A DNA stretch of 51,582 nt. Origin: Leisingera sp. ANG59 (GTDB lineage: Bacteria; Pseudomonadota; Alphaproteobacteria; Rhodobacterales; Rhodobacteraceae). The stretch is taken from the NCBI RefSeq assembly GCF_013317235.1, contig NZ_WLCM01000031.1:1-51582 (forward strand), written 5' to 3'. Made by a program: the position numbers and the translations under genes. A model generated the notes under the pieces. It was not told where the DNA came from. It made no database searches and was given only the letters and a program-made list of their open reading frames with translations. Shown here one piece after another: positions 8,568 through 17,692 of this stretch; the first letter of the stretch is position 1; every line of letters begins with the position of its first letter.

Positions 8568-8582
8568 GAACAAAATGGGAAC
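8568..8582. promoter_or_regulatory. LexA (SOS) box upstream of imuB
   Basis: GAAC, seven bases (AAAATGG), then GAAC gives on the other strand the alphaproteobacterial LexA consensus GTTC-N7-GTTC. It lies about 58 bases before the imuB start and is the expected regulator site for translesion mutasome genes. It also sits 40 bases from the divergent cytochrome c' start. Confidence 0.75.
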
Positions 8583-8640
8583 ATCTGCCGTGAGTCTCCT
8601 GTAACCTGCCGCCTGGCGGCCCCTGCTGCCCGATCTGCCC

Positions 8641-10314
8641 ATGCCCCATCGCCGCATTCTGTCGCTGTGGTTTCCGCGCCTTGGCGCCGAACGCATTTTG
8701 CGGGCGGAGCGCGGCGGCATTGCCGGGCCGCTGGCCGTTGCCGAGGAAGTGTCCAACACGCAGGTTATTTCCGCGTTAAACATGGCCGCCTCGGCAGAAG
8801 GGCTGCAGGCTGGCCAGCCCTTGCGCGATGCCCATGCGATGTGCGCGGGCCTGGTGGTGCGGCCGCGCAGCCGCGCGGCGGAGATGGCGTTCCTGGCGGC
8901 GCTCAGGCGCTGGGCGGGCAAGTTCAGCCCCTGGGTGGCAGAGGCCGGGGAGGACGGGCTGACCATCGACCTCACAGGCTGCGCGCATCTGTTCGGCAGC
9001 GAGGCGGCGCTGATGGAGACCGCGGGGCAGGATTGCGCGGAGATGGGCCTGAGCGTGCGGATGGGGCTGGCCGACACCCTGGGCGCGGCCTGGGCGCTGG
9101 CGCGCTACGCGGGCGAGGAGGCGGCGCCGGAGCGGTCGGGCGATGCCATCGACCAGGAGGCGCGCGCGACCCGCGCCCGGGCGCAGAAACGCCAGAGCGT
9201 CAAGCGGCGCCATTGGACCCGCGGCGGCGCGGCGCCGCAGCTGCAGGCGGCGGTGCCGCAGCTGGGCCGGATTGCCGAAGCCGGCCAGGCCTATGGCGCG
9301 CTGGCGCCCTTGCCGGTGGCGGCCTTGCGGCTGGACAGCGCCACGGTGGCGCAGCTGAACCGGCTGGGCCTTCGGCGGATCGGCGACCTGCTGGGTCAGC
9401 CGCGGGCCAGTCTGGCGCGCCGCTTCGGCCAGGGGTTGGTGCTGCGGCTGGACCAGGCGATGGGCAGCGCGCCGGAGCCAGTCTCGCCCGCGCGCAGCCC
9501 GGACCGTTTTGCGGTGCGGCTGACCCTGCCGGAGCCGATCGGGCTGATGGAGGACCTGCTGGCAGGCATCGACCGGATGCTGCCGCGGCTGTGTGCCCGG
9601 CTGGAGGCGCGCGGCAAGGGGGCGCGGGTTTTGCGGCTGGAGGCGCACCGCTGCGATCAGGAAATGGAGGCGGTGAGCCTGGGCCTGGCCCGTGCCAGCC
9701 GCGATCCCGCCCGCATCCGGCCGCTGTTGGAGATGAAGCTGGAGCAGATCGACGCGGGCTACGGCATCGACATGCTGCGGCTGGAGGTCTTGCAGGCGGA
9801 GGCCATGCACGCCCGCACCCCGGCGGGCCACCTGCAGGCGGGCGCCGCGGCGCGGGCGCGGCAGGAGGATGGCGCGGCGCTGGAAGATCTGATCGGCCGG
9901 CTTGGCGCGCGGCTGGGGATGGAGGCCATCACCCGCTGTCACCCGGCAGAGAGCCATATCCCGGAGAAAACCTTTACCGTGCAGGCGGCGGCCTGGTCGG
10001 AGCCTGCCGCTGGCGACTGGCCGCGGCCGCCGCGGCCGCGGCCGCTGCTGCTGTGGCGGCCCGAGCTGGTGCATGCGCCGGATGTGCCGCAGGTGCCGGA
10101 ACGCTTCCGCTGGCGCGGCCGGGACTGGGCGCTGGCAGAGGCGGAGGGGCCGGAGCGGATTGCGCCGGAATGGTGGCTGGAGGACCCGGAGTGGCGCAGC
10201 GGCGTGCGCGATTACTGGGTGGTGGTGACGGACTGCGGCACGCGGCTGTGGCTGTTCTTTGCCCATGGCGGCGCGCTGTCGCCGGGCTGGTTCTGCCACG
10301 GGTCGTTTGCATGA
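8641..10314 (+). CDS. imuB: ImuB-type Y-family DNA polymerase homologue
   Basis: The 557-residue protein belongs to the Y-family polymerase-like ImuB group, a catalytically dead scaffold linking ImuA, DnaE2 and the beta clamp in SOS mutagenesis. The N-terminus RRILSLWFPRLGAERIL and the segment GLTIDLTGCAHLFG match ImuB. In the latter the SIDE catalytic acid motif of active Y polymerases is altered, as expected for ImuB. A helix-hairpin-helix region follows (LNRLGLRRIGDLLGQPRASL). The C-terminus ends in a DUF6504-like module (RDYWVVVTDCGTRLWLFF). A LexA box precedes it. Neither imuA upstream nor dnaE2 downstream is present here. No good ribosome binding site is visible for the ATG. Confidence 0.85.
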   Translation: MPHRRILSLWFPRLGAERILRAERGGIAGPLAVAEEVSNTQVISALNMAASAEGLQAGQPLRDAHAMCAGLVVRPRSRAAEMAFLAALRRWAGKFSPWVAEAGEDGLTIDLTGCAHLFGSEAALMETAGQDCAEMGLSVRMGLADTLGAAWALARYAGEEAAPERSGDAIDQEARATRARAQKRQSVKRRHWTRGGAAPQLQAAVPQLGRIAEAGQAYGALAPLPVAALRLDSATVAQLNRLGLRRIGDLLGQPRASLARRFGQGLVLRLDQAMGSAPEPVSPARSPDRFAVRLTLPEPIGLMEDLLAGIDRMLPRLCARLEARGKGARVLRLEAHRCDQEMEAVSLGLARASRDPARIRPLLEMKLEQIDAGYGIDMLRLEVLQAEAMHARTPAGHLQAGAAARARQEDGAALEDLIGRLGARLGMEAITRCHPAESHIPEKTFTVQAAAWSEPAAGDWPRPPRPRPLLLWRPELVHAPDVPQVPERFRWRGRDWALAEAEGPERIAPEWWLEDPEWRSGVRDYWVVVTDCGTRLWLFFAHGGALSPGWFCHGSFA

Positions 10315-10411
10315 GCGGGCCGGGAGGCCGACTGGCGTGACGGCGGAAAGTTCGGCGCGCGGCGAAGGGTTTTGCTTGGGTGTCCCTGTGCAAACCGCAT
10401 AAGGTAGGGGC

Positions 10412-11101
10412 ATGATCACACCGCGTTTCGACATTCTGGGCCAGGCCATCAGCGACGCCAGCCGCACGCAGATGCTGTGCGAGCTGATGGAGGGGCGCGC
10501 CTATACCAACAAGGAGCTGGCGGCGGCTGCGGGGGTGACGCCGCAGACCGCCTCGGCCCATCTGCGGCTGCTGCAGGACGCAGGGCTGGTGGTGGCGGAA
10601 AAGCGCGGCCGCTGTGTCTATCACCGGCTGGCCGGCGCAGAGGTGGCCCATGCGCTGGAGCAGCTGGCAGCAATTGCGCCGGCCGACAGCCTGCACCGCG
10701 CCCAGCAGCGCAAGGCGGGCGGGCTGGCGCAGCTGCGCAGCTGTTACGACCACCTGGCGGGCCCGCTGGCGGTGGCGATGACCCGCGCCTTCCTGGACCG
10801 CGGCATGCTGGTGGAGGAGCAGGGCGCCTTCCGCACCGTTCCGGCCGGGGAGTGGCTGAAACTGGGGGTGGTGCTGCCGGAAAAGACAGGCCGCCAGCCC
10901 TTTGCCCGGCCCTGCCTGGACTGGACCGAGCGCAAGCTGCATGTGGCGGGGCCGATGGGGCGGCAGATCCTGGATCACGCGCTGGACAGCGGCTGGGTGA
11001 AGCGGCACCGGCACAAGCGCGGGCTGCTGCTGAGCGCGCCCGGACGGGTGGCGCTGGAGCAGATCCTGGGGGTGCAGTGCGGCGCGCTGGCGGCGGCCTG
11101 A
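10412..11101 (+). CDS. ArsR-family winged-helix transcriptional regulator
   Basis: This 229-residue regulator has an N-terminal ArsR-type winged helix: RTQMLCELMEGRAYTNKELA, then AAGVTPQTASAHLRLLQDAG as recognition helix, and a wing VVAEKRGRCVYHRL. The typical arsenic and zinc cysteine motif ELCVCDL is absent from the recognition region. The C-terminal 120 residues form an additional domain, with RPCLDWTERKLHVAGPMG, seen in longer ArsR-like proteins of proteobacteria. It lies 97 bases downstream of imuB on the same strand but has its own upstream sequence. Targets are unknown. Confidence 0.8.
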   Translation: MITPRFDILGQAISDASRTQMLCELMEGRAYTNKELAAAAGVTPQTASAHLRLLQDAGLVVAEKRGRCVYHRLAGAEVAHALEQLAAIAPADSLHRAQQRKAGGLAQLRSCYDHLAGPLAVAMTRAFLDRGMLVEEQGAFRTVPAGEWLKLGVVLPEKTGRQPFARPCLDWTERKLHVAGPMGRQILDHALDSGWVKRHRHKRGLLLSAPGRVALEQILGVQCGALAAA

Positions 11102-11228
11102 ACAGGGCTGAAACAGGCTCTGATACAGGAGGAAACACGCTTTCCGCACCTGTGCGGATACTGCACCACACGAAAATTCGACCGTTAAAAGCCTTGATTT
11201 GCCGCGGAAACGGCGCAACCTTTTATCT

Positions 11229-11573
11229 ATGAGCTTTGATCAGGTGCAGCCTTTTCCCGGATCTCCCTACCCTCAGCAAGTCGCATTTGACCGGCGGGAA
11301 CTGTCGGTCATTCTTTCGTTGTACGGACGGATGGTGGCAGCCGGGGAATGGCGCGATTACGGGATTTCTTCCTTGCGCGATCTGGCAGTTTTCTCCGTCT
11401 TCCGGCGCACGGCAGAGCATCCGCTCTACCGGATCGAGAAGCGCCCCAAGCTGCGCAACCGCCAGGGGCAGTATTCGGTGGTCGGCATGGACGGGCATAT
11501 CCTGAAGCGCGGCACGGATCTGAAGACCGTGCTGAGGGTGCTGGAGCGCAAGCTGATCCGCTCCGTGGAGTAG
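11229..11573 (+). CDS. DUF2794 domain protein
   Basis: The 114-residue protein matches DUF2794, a small family conserved in alphaproteobacteria and of unknown function. Recognisable parts are VAFDRRELSVILSLYGRMVA, GEWRDYGISSLRDLAVFSVF and HPLYRIEKRPKLRNRQGQY, in the usual order and spacing. The ATG at 11229 is taken because it matches the family N-terminus. A start ten codons upstream would add a basic leader. It is followed by the second copy of the tandem AT-rich hairpins. Confidence 0.85.
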   Translation: MSFDQVQPFPGSPYPQQVAFDRRELSVILSLYGRMVAAGEWRDYGISSLRDLAVFSVFRRTAEHPLYRIEKRPKLRNRQGQYSVVGMDGHILKRGTDLKTVLRVLERKLIRSVE

Positions 11574-11599
11574 CCGCAAGGTTTGCGGCGGAGCGGGGA

Positions 11600-11646
11600 C
11601 CGGAAAATTCAAATTTTCCGGCCAAAAATCGTCGTAAGATTTTTTT
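11600..11646. repeat. Tandem AT-rich hairpins (copy 2), possible terminator
   Basis: The first hairpin has perfect 10-base arms CCGGAAAATT and AATTTTCCGG around CA (11600-11621). The second has arms AAAAATC and GATTTTT around GTCGTAA (11624-11644) and runs into extra T residues. Here it lies between convergent genes, where the second hairpin with its T-run could end DUF2794 transcription. The sequence relation to 1035-1080 suggests a small dispersed repeat. Confidence 0.6.
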
Positions 11647-11670
11647 ACCGCCTGCGGCGGCGGGCGGGTG

Positions 11671-12495
11671 TCACCCCAGCCTTTTGTGCGCGGTGACCGG
11701 GCCGTCGCCCTGGGTTTCGATCCGCTCGATTGCCGCGCCGATGGGCTCAATGGCCACCGCCATGTCGTGGGCATTGGCGTGGATCAGCGTCTGAGCATCC
11801 CGCACCAGGGCCACGTGGCCCTTCCAGAACAGCAGATCGCCGCGCTGATAATCTCCGGAGGGGGCGGGATCTCCCAGCTCAGCCTCCTGCATGTCGCTGT
11901 CGCCAGGGCAGGGGATGCCGCAGGCCAGCAGTGCCGCCTGCACGAGGCCGGAACAATCGATCCCAAAGCGGCTGTTGCCGCCCCAGAGGTACGGCGTGCC
12001 GAGGAACAGTCCGGCAATTGCTGCTGCGTCGCTGGCATGGCTGCCGAGCAGAGACAGGTGGCGGGCCGGGAGGAAGCCCAGGTTGGTTTCAAGGAACCGG
12101 CCGCTGCCGCCCAGCACCTGCACCCGGCTGCCGTGGCTGAGGGACAGTGTTTCGGGGGATTTGAAGTCATCCGCTGTATAGGCATGGGTGGCGGCGGCGC
12201 TGACCCAGTGGGTTGCCTCGAAAGGGGCCGTCAGGCTGGCGCTGGGCACATAGCCGACATAGGCATCCTTGGCCGCTTGCAGGAAGGACCAGCCGCCGCG
12301 GTCCTCATAGACCGTGACCGGCTCGCCGTAGACAAGCTGGCGGTCGCGGGCGCCATCCGGTGCGCGCAACAGGTCCGCAACCGGCACGCCGACGCGGGCG
12401 GCGCTGCCTTCAACGCGCTGCAAACCCTCCGGCGCATCGTGCAAATGGGCCGCGGCAACGCGGGTGTTCGCCGGCGTGCGGCGGCGGTCTGACAT
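11671..12495 (-). CDS. NlpC/P60-family peptidase with SH3-like domains
   Basis: This 274-residue protein is a putative cell-wall peptide hydrolase. Residues of about 25-145 form bacterial SH3-like modules (QLVYGEPVTVYEDRGGWSFL; GYVPSASL). The C-terminal NlpC/P60 catalytic domain has the nucleophile Cys181 in FGIDCSGLVQ, His227 in FWKGHVALV and the third residue His239 in LIHANAHD. No signal peptide is visible. The ATG at 12495 is used; a GTG at 12504 overlaps the stop of the upstream aminopeptidase gene as GTGA and is a real alternative. The pairing with a leucyl aminopeptidase is common in Rhodobacterales and suggests joint peptide recycling. Confidence 0.85.
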   Translation of the reverse strand: MSDRRRTPANTRVAAAHLHDAPEGLQRVEGSAARVGVPVADLLRAPDGARDRQLVYGEPVTVYEDRGGWSFLQAAKDAYVGYVPSASLTAPFEATHWVSAAATHAYTADDFKSPETLSLSHGSRVQVLGGSGRFLETNLGFLPARHLSLLGSHASDAAAIAGLFLGTPYLWGGNSRFGIDCSGLVQAALLACGIPCPGDSDMQEAELGDPAPSGDYQRGDLLFWKGHVALVRDAQTLIHANAHDMAVAIEPIGAAIERIETQGDGPVTAHKRLG

Positions 12496-12500
12496 CCCGG

Positions 12501-13883
<1,383 letters not shown>

Positions 13884-13967
13884 TGAAAAACTCCGGTTGC
13901 AATCACTTCTGATGCGCCAGAGTAGCCGCCGCGGCGCGGCCTGCAAGCCCTGCGGGCTGCGGAAATG

Positions 13968-14366
13968 TCAGATCGTCATATCCTGCTGGTCCCAGACCGC
14001 GGTCAGCGAGCGTTCGCCCACCCGCATCAGCCGGAACAGGATGGCGGCCACGGCCGGCGCGTCCTCGGCATCGATGGCCCGGGTCACGTCGCTGGCGATG
14101 GAAGCCAACGCGGTCATGCCGATCTGTTCGGCCATGGCAATCAGCGACCGGGCGCTCTTGCGCAGGTTCATCATATCGTTCTGCCGCCACAGACGCTCGC
14201 AATGCGTCAGGCGGACCGCCATTTCCTCAATCGCACGGCACACGACGTCCTCGGCTCCGGCTTCGCCGAGCTGTTCATAGAGTGCGGAAAGTTTGTCTGG
14301 ATCTAATCGCACTGTCTCGGAGTGCATCACTGTAAGTATATTGGCCACCACATTCACCCAATTCAT
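13968..14366 (-). CDS. HPt-like small helical protein lacking the phosphorylatable histidine
   Basis: This approximately 132-residue, almost entirely helical protein has the segment SARSLIAMAEQIGMTALASI, which lines up with the HPt consensus AHxLKGxAxxxG except that the phosphorylatable His is Arg and the LKG is LIA. It may therefore be a degenerate HPt or an unrelated helical bundle. The start is uncertain: ATGs at 14369, 14366 and 14327 (MHSETVRLD) are all in frame and none has a clear ribosome binding site. It is divergent from the carbonic anhydrase gene. I do not recognise a specific function. Confidence 0.55.
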   Translation of the reverse strand: MNWVNVVANILTVMHSETVRLDPDKLSALYEQLGEAGAEDVVCRAIEEMAVRLTHCERLWRQNDMMNLRKSARSLIAMAEQIGMTALASIASDVTRAIDAEDAPAVAAILFRLMRVGERSLTAVWDQQDMTI

Positions 14367-14503
14367 CATGCCCCCACGGCACGCTGCCCAATTTGGAAGC
14401 CATAGGTTTTCAAAAGGTTTCCGCGGGCTGATCAAATCCCTCGAATTTTGAGACAATGCAGGCTAATACCGCCGTCAACGCGTAATGAACCGAGGATTCG
14501 ACA

Positions 14504-15154
14504 ATGGAATTTGCCAAGCCTCTCCCGAGCTATCTGGTGACCCGCTATCACGGCTGGAAGGCAACATCATATGAGGAGAACCAGGGCTGGTACCGCCGCC
14601 TGGCAACCGAAGGCCAGCGGCCGCGGGCGATGGTGATTTCCTGCTGCGACAGCCGGGTGCATGTGACCTCGATCTTCGGCGCCGACCAGGGCGAATTTTT
14701 CATTCACCGCAATATCGCCAACCTGGTGCCGCCGTTTGCGCCCGATGGCGACCACCACGGCACCTCGGCAGCGGTGGAATATGCGGTCACCGCGCTGAAG
14801 GTGTCGCATCTGATCGTGCTGGGCCATTCGCAGTGCGGCGGCGTGCAGGGCTGCATCGACATGTGCAAGGGCAACGCGCCGCAGCTGGAGGAAAAGACCA
14901 GCTTTGTCGGGCGCTGGATGGATATCCTGAAGCCCAAGTTCGGCGGTGTCGAGGATATCGAGGATCCGGTGGAGCAGGCCCGCCAGTTCGAGCGCCAGGC
15001 GGTTGTCGCGTCGCTGGAGAACCTGATGACCTTCCCGTTCATCGAATCGGCGGTCAAGGCAGGCGAGCTGAGCCTGCACGGGCTGTGGACCGACATCGGC
15101 GAGGGCGGGCTGGAATGCTACGACCCCAAGGCGGGCACCTTCGCCCCGGTCTGA
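14504..15154 (+). CDS. Beta-class carbonic anhydrase
   Basis: The 216-residue zinc enzyme interconverts CO2 and bicarbonate in the cytoplasm. The zinc ligands are Cys48 in ISCCDSRV, His108 and Cys111 in VLGHSQCGGV, and the catalytic Asp-Arg pair is Asp49/Arg51. HRNIANLVPP and HHGTSAAVEYAV are the expected conserved segments. GAGG precedes the ATG by eight bases. It is monocistronic and its end is two bases from the convergent DUF3095 gene. The length is normal for proteobacterial beta-carbonic anhydrases. Confidence 0.93.
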   Translation: MEFAKPLPSYLVTRYHGWKATSYEENQGWYRRLATEGQRPRAMVISCCDSRVHVTSIFGADQGEFFIHRNIANLVPPFAPDGDHHGTSAAVEYAVTALKVSHLIVLGHSQCGGVQGCIDMCKGNAPQLEEKTSFVGRWMDILKPKFGGVEDIEDPVEQARQFERQAVVASLENLMTFPFIESAVKAGELSLHGLWTDIGEGGLECYDPKAGTFAPV

Positions 15155-15156
15155 GG

Positions 15157-16320
15157 TCAGGCCGTTTTCTTGCTGATCCCGAAAGCAGCCGCCAGGTTGG
15201 CGGCTGCTTGCGTATAGCCGCCCGCAGCGCCGTCGACGAAGTGGATGTGGTCGTCCTCCACTGGCGAGGGCACGATGCAGGTGACCATGGCGGCGTCCTG
15301 TTCGTGCAGGCCGAAGTGAACCAGCCCCGCATCGGCGGCCTGTTCCAGATGCTGGCGGATGCGGCTGCGGATTTCGGGCGTGCAGTCCAGCGTCATTTTG
15401 AGGCCGTCGTCGAATTTGCGGAAATCGGAGTGCGCCCGCAGCACTGACAGGTAATGCACCGGATCGAATCTGCCGACAGGGCGCCGGGTGAGAAAGATCA
15501 GTCCGGCCAAAGCGCTGTGGAAAAACAGGGACACTTTCCGGAGAAACAGCGGCGCCCTGCCGCGTGAGGCCCGGGCTTCGAGAGCCAGCCCGGCGGGCGG
15601 GAATTGCAATTTGGGGCCGGTTACGGGGACCGGGTGGCCACTGTCCTCCAGCTCTGCTGCGAGATCCAGAACCTCTGCCGCGAGCCGGGCAAAGGCCTGC
15701 GGGCTGGCGCCGGGGGCGGGCTGGGCCACCACCGACAGGATGATGCCGTGACGGGCAGGCGTGTTGCTCCAGCGGCAGGAGAGGCCAGCCAGGTCGGGCG
15801 GCTCCGCCTGCGGCGCGGGTGCAACCGCGAAGGCGCCGGCCTTCATCTGCGCTTCGGCCCAGGCCAGGCCGCCGCCGCTGAACATGGCGAAATCGGCGTG
15901 GTCAGACACCGCGTAGCGGGCGAGCTGCACGTCCAGCCCCTCGGCGCGGATCGCGGCGGCCGGCAGAACCGCGGCGCGCAGGGCGATGCCGTATTCCGCC
16001 TCGGTCCAGCTGCGCAAGGATCCCAGAACGCGCTGCGCCGTGGCCTGATGGCGGGGCGGCACCGCGAAGGAGGCGCCGTCGCCGCCGAAGACATAGGGAA
16101 ACGCCTCGCCCTCCAGCGCGTTGCGCATCGCGGCGATCACCGCGGCACCGACCATGTTCACGGTTTTGTAGCGGCCCGCCTTCACCAGCCCGGTGGAATT
16201 CACGATATCAGTGCAGCACAGGTGCCAGTCCGCGGGCAGCGGCGCAAAGACGGACGGGTCGGAGAGATCGCCGAACTCGCGGACCTTGGGGAGGCTGGCA
16301 TAGAAGCTATCCGTCGTCAT
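15157..16320 (-). CDS. DUF3095 protein, nucleotidyl-cyclase-like
   Basis: The 387-residue protein matches DUF3095, a family distantly related to class III adenylate/guanylate cyclases. It has an N-terminal CTDIVNSTGLV segment resembling the metal-binding Asp region of cyclases and a PYVFGGDGASFAVP segment resembling the GGDG-type turn. The C-terminal part (KMTLDCTPEIRSRIRQHL; LHEQDAAMVTCIVPS) is also conserved in the family. Cyclase activity has not been shown to my knowledge, so this is fold-level inference. The ATG at 16320 is preferred over an ATG two codons upstream because of the better spacing to GGGGGAAG. Confidence 0.75.
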   Translation of the reverse strand: MTTDSFYASLPKVREFGDLSDPSVFAPLPADWHLCCTDIVNSTGLVKAGRYKTVNMVGAAVIAAMRNALEGEAFPYVFGGDGASFAVPPRHQATAQRVLGSLRSWTEAEYGIALRAAVLPAAAIRAEGLDVQLARYAVSDHADFAMFSGGGLAWAEAQMKAGAFAVAPAPQAEPPDLAGLSCRWSNTPARHGIILSVVAQPAPGASPQAFARLAAEVLDLAAELEDSGHPVPVTGPKLQFPPAGLALEARASRGRAPLFLRKVSLFFHSALAGLIFLTRRPVGRFDPVHYLSVLRAHSDFRKFDDGLKMTLDCTPEIRSRIRQHLEQAADAGLVHFGLHEQDAAMVTCIVPSPVEDDHIHFVDGAAGGYTQAAANLAAAFGISKKTA

Positions 16321-16437
16321 ATGCATCTTCCCCCTGTGGCGTGATCCCGTGACCTGCCGTTTCTGTCTAAACAAATTGTGCGCCCGCGCCAAACATGCAA
16401 GCTGTGCGGCAGCAACGAAAAACGCGGGGGAGGGAAA

Positions 16438-17610
16438 ATGCAGGCAGGGTTGATCTTATTGTGCCTGGCCTATGTGCTGAGCCAGTTTTTCCGCGCTTTC
16501 CTGGGGGTTCTGACGGGGGTGCTGGGGCAGGACATCGGCGCGGCACCGGATGATCTGGCCAATGCATCCAGCCTGTGGTTCCTGTCCTTTGCCGCCATGC
16601 AGCTGCCGGTGGGCTGGGCGCTGGACCACGTCGGGCCGCGCAAGACGGCGTCACTGCTGCTGTTGCTGGGCGGCGGCGGCGGTGCAGCGCTGTTCGCGGC
16701 GGCCACCGGGCCCTGGCATGTCGGCGCGGCCATGTTCCTGATCGGCATTGGCTGCTCGCCGGTTCTGATGGCCTCCTATTACATCTTTGCCCGCCAGTAT
16801 TCGCCCGCGCGGTTCGCGACACTCGCTGCGGTCATGCTGGGGGTGGGGTCGGCCGGCAATCTGGTGGCCTCCTATCCGACGGCGCTGGCGGTGGATCTGG
16901 TCGGCTGGCGCGGCACGCTGGCTGGGCTGGCGGCAATCTCAGTTTCAGTGGCGGCAGGAATTTTCCTGACCGTGAGCGACCCGGACAAGCCCGCGGGCGG
17001 GCACAAGGGATCGGTGCTGGATCTGCTGAAAATGCCTGTGATGTGGGCGATCTTCCCGCTGATGCTGGTGGCCTATGCGCCGTCCGGGGCGATCAGAGGC
17101 CTGTGGATCGGGCCATTTCTGAACGATGTCTACGGGCTCAGCACCCAGCAGGTCGGTTTGGCGGCCACGGTGATGGGGGCGGCGATGATCGCCGGTACCT
17201 TTGCCTATGGGCCGCTGGACCGGATGCTGGGCACCCGCAAATGGGTGATCCTGGGCGGCAACCTGCTAGCCTGCGCGGCGCTGGGCGGGCTGATCCTGGC
17301 TACCGGCGCGCCGGTCTGGATGCCGGTTGTGATGATGGCGGCGGTGGGTTTCTTCGGGGCGTCTTTTCCGGTGATCATGGCGCACGGGCGCGCCTTCGTG
17401 CCGCCGCATCTGGCCGGGCGGGGGGTCACGCTGCTGAACCTGTTTGGCATCGGCGGAGTGGGAATCATGCAGTTTGCCACCGGGCGCATCCACGCGGAAA
17501 TGGCCGGTTCGGACCTTTCCTTACCCTATATCGGCATTTTCAGCTTCTTTTTGGTGCTTCTGGGGCTGGGATGCGCAATTTATCTGTTCAGCCGCGACAG
17601 CATGGACTGA
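16438..17610 (+). CDS. Major facilitator superfamily transporter
   Basis: This 390-residue protein has twelve predicted membrane segments. The MFS loop 2-3 motif appears as GWALDHVGPRKTASLLLL near residue 60, with a second-half counterpart YGPLDRMLGTRKWVILGG near residue 265. The ATG at 16438 has a strong GGAGGG ribosome binding site at ideal spacing, so the longer cysteine-containing leader is rejected. The gene is divergent from DUF3095, and asd follows 82 bases downstream. The substrate is unknown. The N-terminal SQFFRAFLGVLTGVL pattern resembles carriers for small organic anions, but this is not enough for an assignment. Confidence 0.8.
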   Translation: MQAGLILLCLAYVLSQFFRAFLGVLTGVLGQDIGAAPDDLANASSLWFLSFAAMQLPVGWALDHVGPRKTASLLLLLGGGGGAALFAAATGPWHVGAAMFLIGIGCSPVLMASYYIFARQYSPARFATLAAVMLGVGSAGNLVASYPTALAVDLVGWRGTLAGLAAISVSVAAGIFLTVSDPDKPAGGHKGSVLDLLKMPVMWAIFPLMLVAYAPSGAIRGLWIGPFLNDVYGLSTQQVGLAATVMGAAMIAGTFAYGPLDRMLGTRKWVILGGNLLACAALGGLILATGAPVWMPVVMMAAVGFFGASFPVIMAHGRAFVPPHLAGRGVTLLNLFGIGGVGIMQFATGRIHAEMAGSDLSLPYIGIFSFFLVLLGLGCAIYLFSRDSMD

Positions 17611-17692
17611 TACAGGCCTTTAAACTTGGCCGCGGAACCATTATCACTCCCGCGCCGGCCATGGGGCCGGGCAATATTGGAGAAACAGACAA

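Noticed and set aside
10311-10340. Nine-codon frame overlapping the imuB stop, considered as a dnaE2 start
   Set aside because: The residues do not resemble the DnaE2 N-terminus and the frame closes at once; it is noted only as a possible trace in the imuB finding.
8776-10467. Long frames on both strands overlapping imuB
   Set aside because: Composition is biased (Arg, Pro, Gly, Ala) with no family features; the imuB frame has the clear motifs and LexA box.
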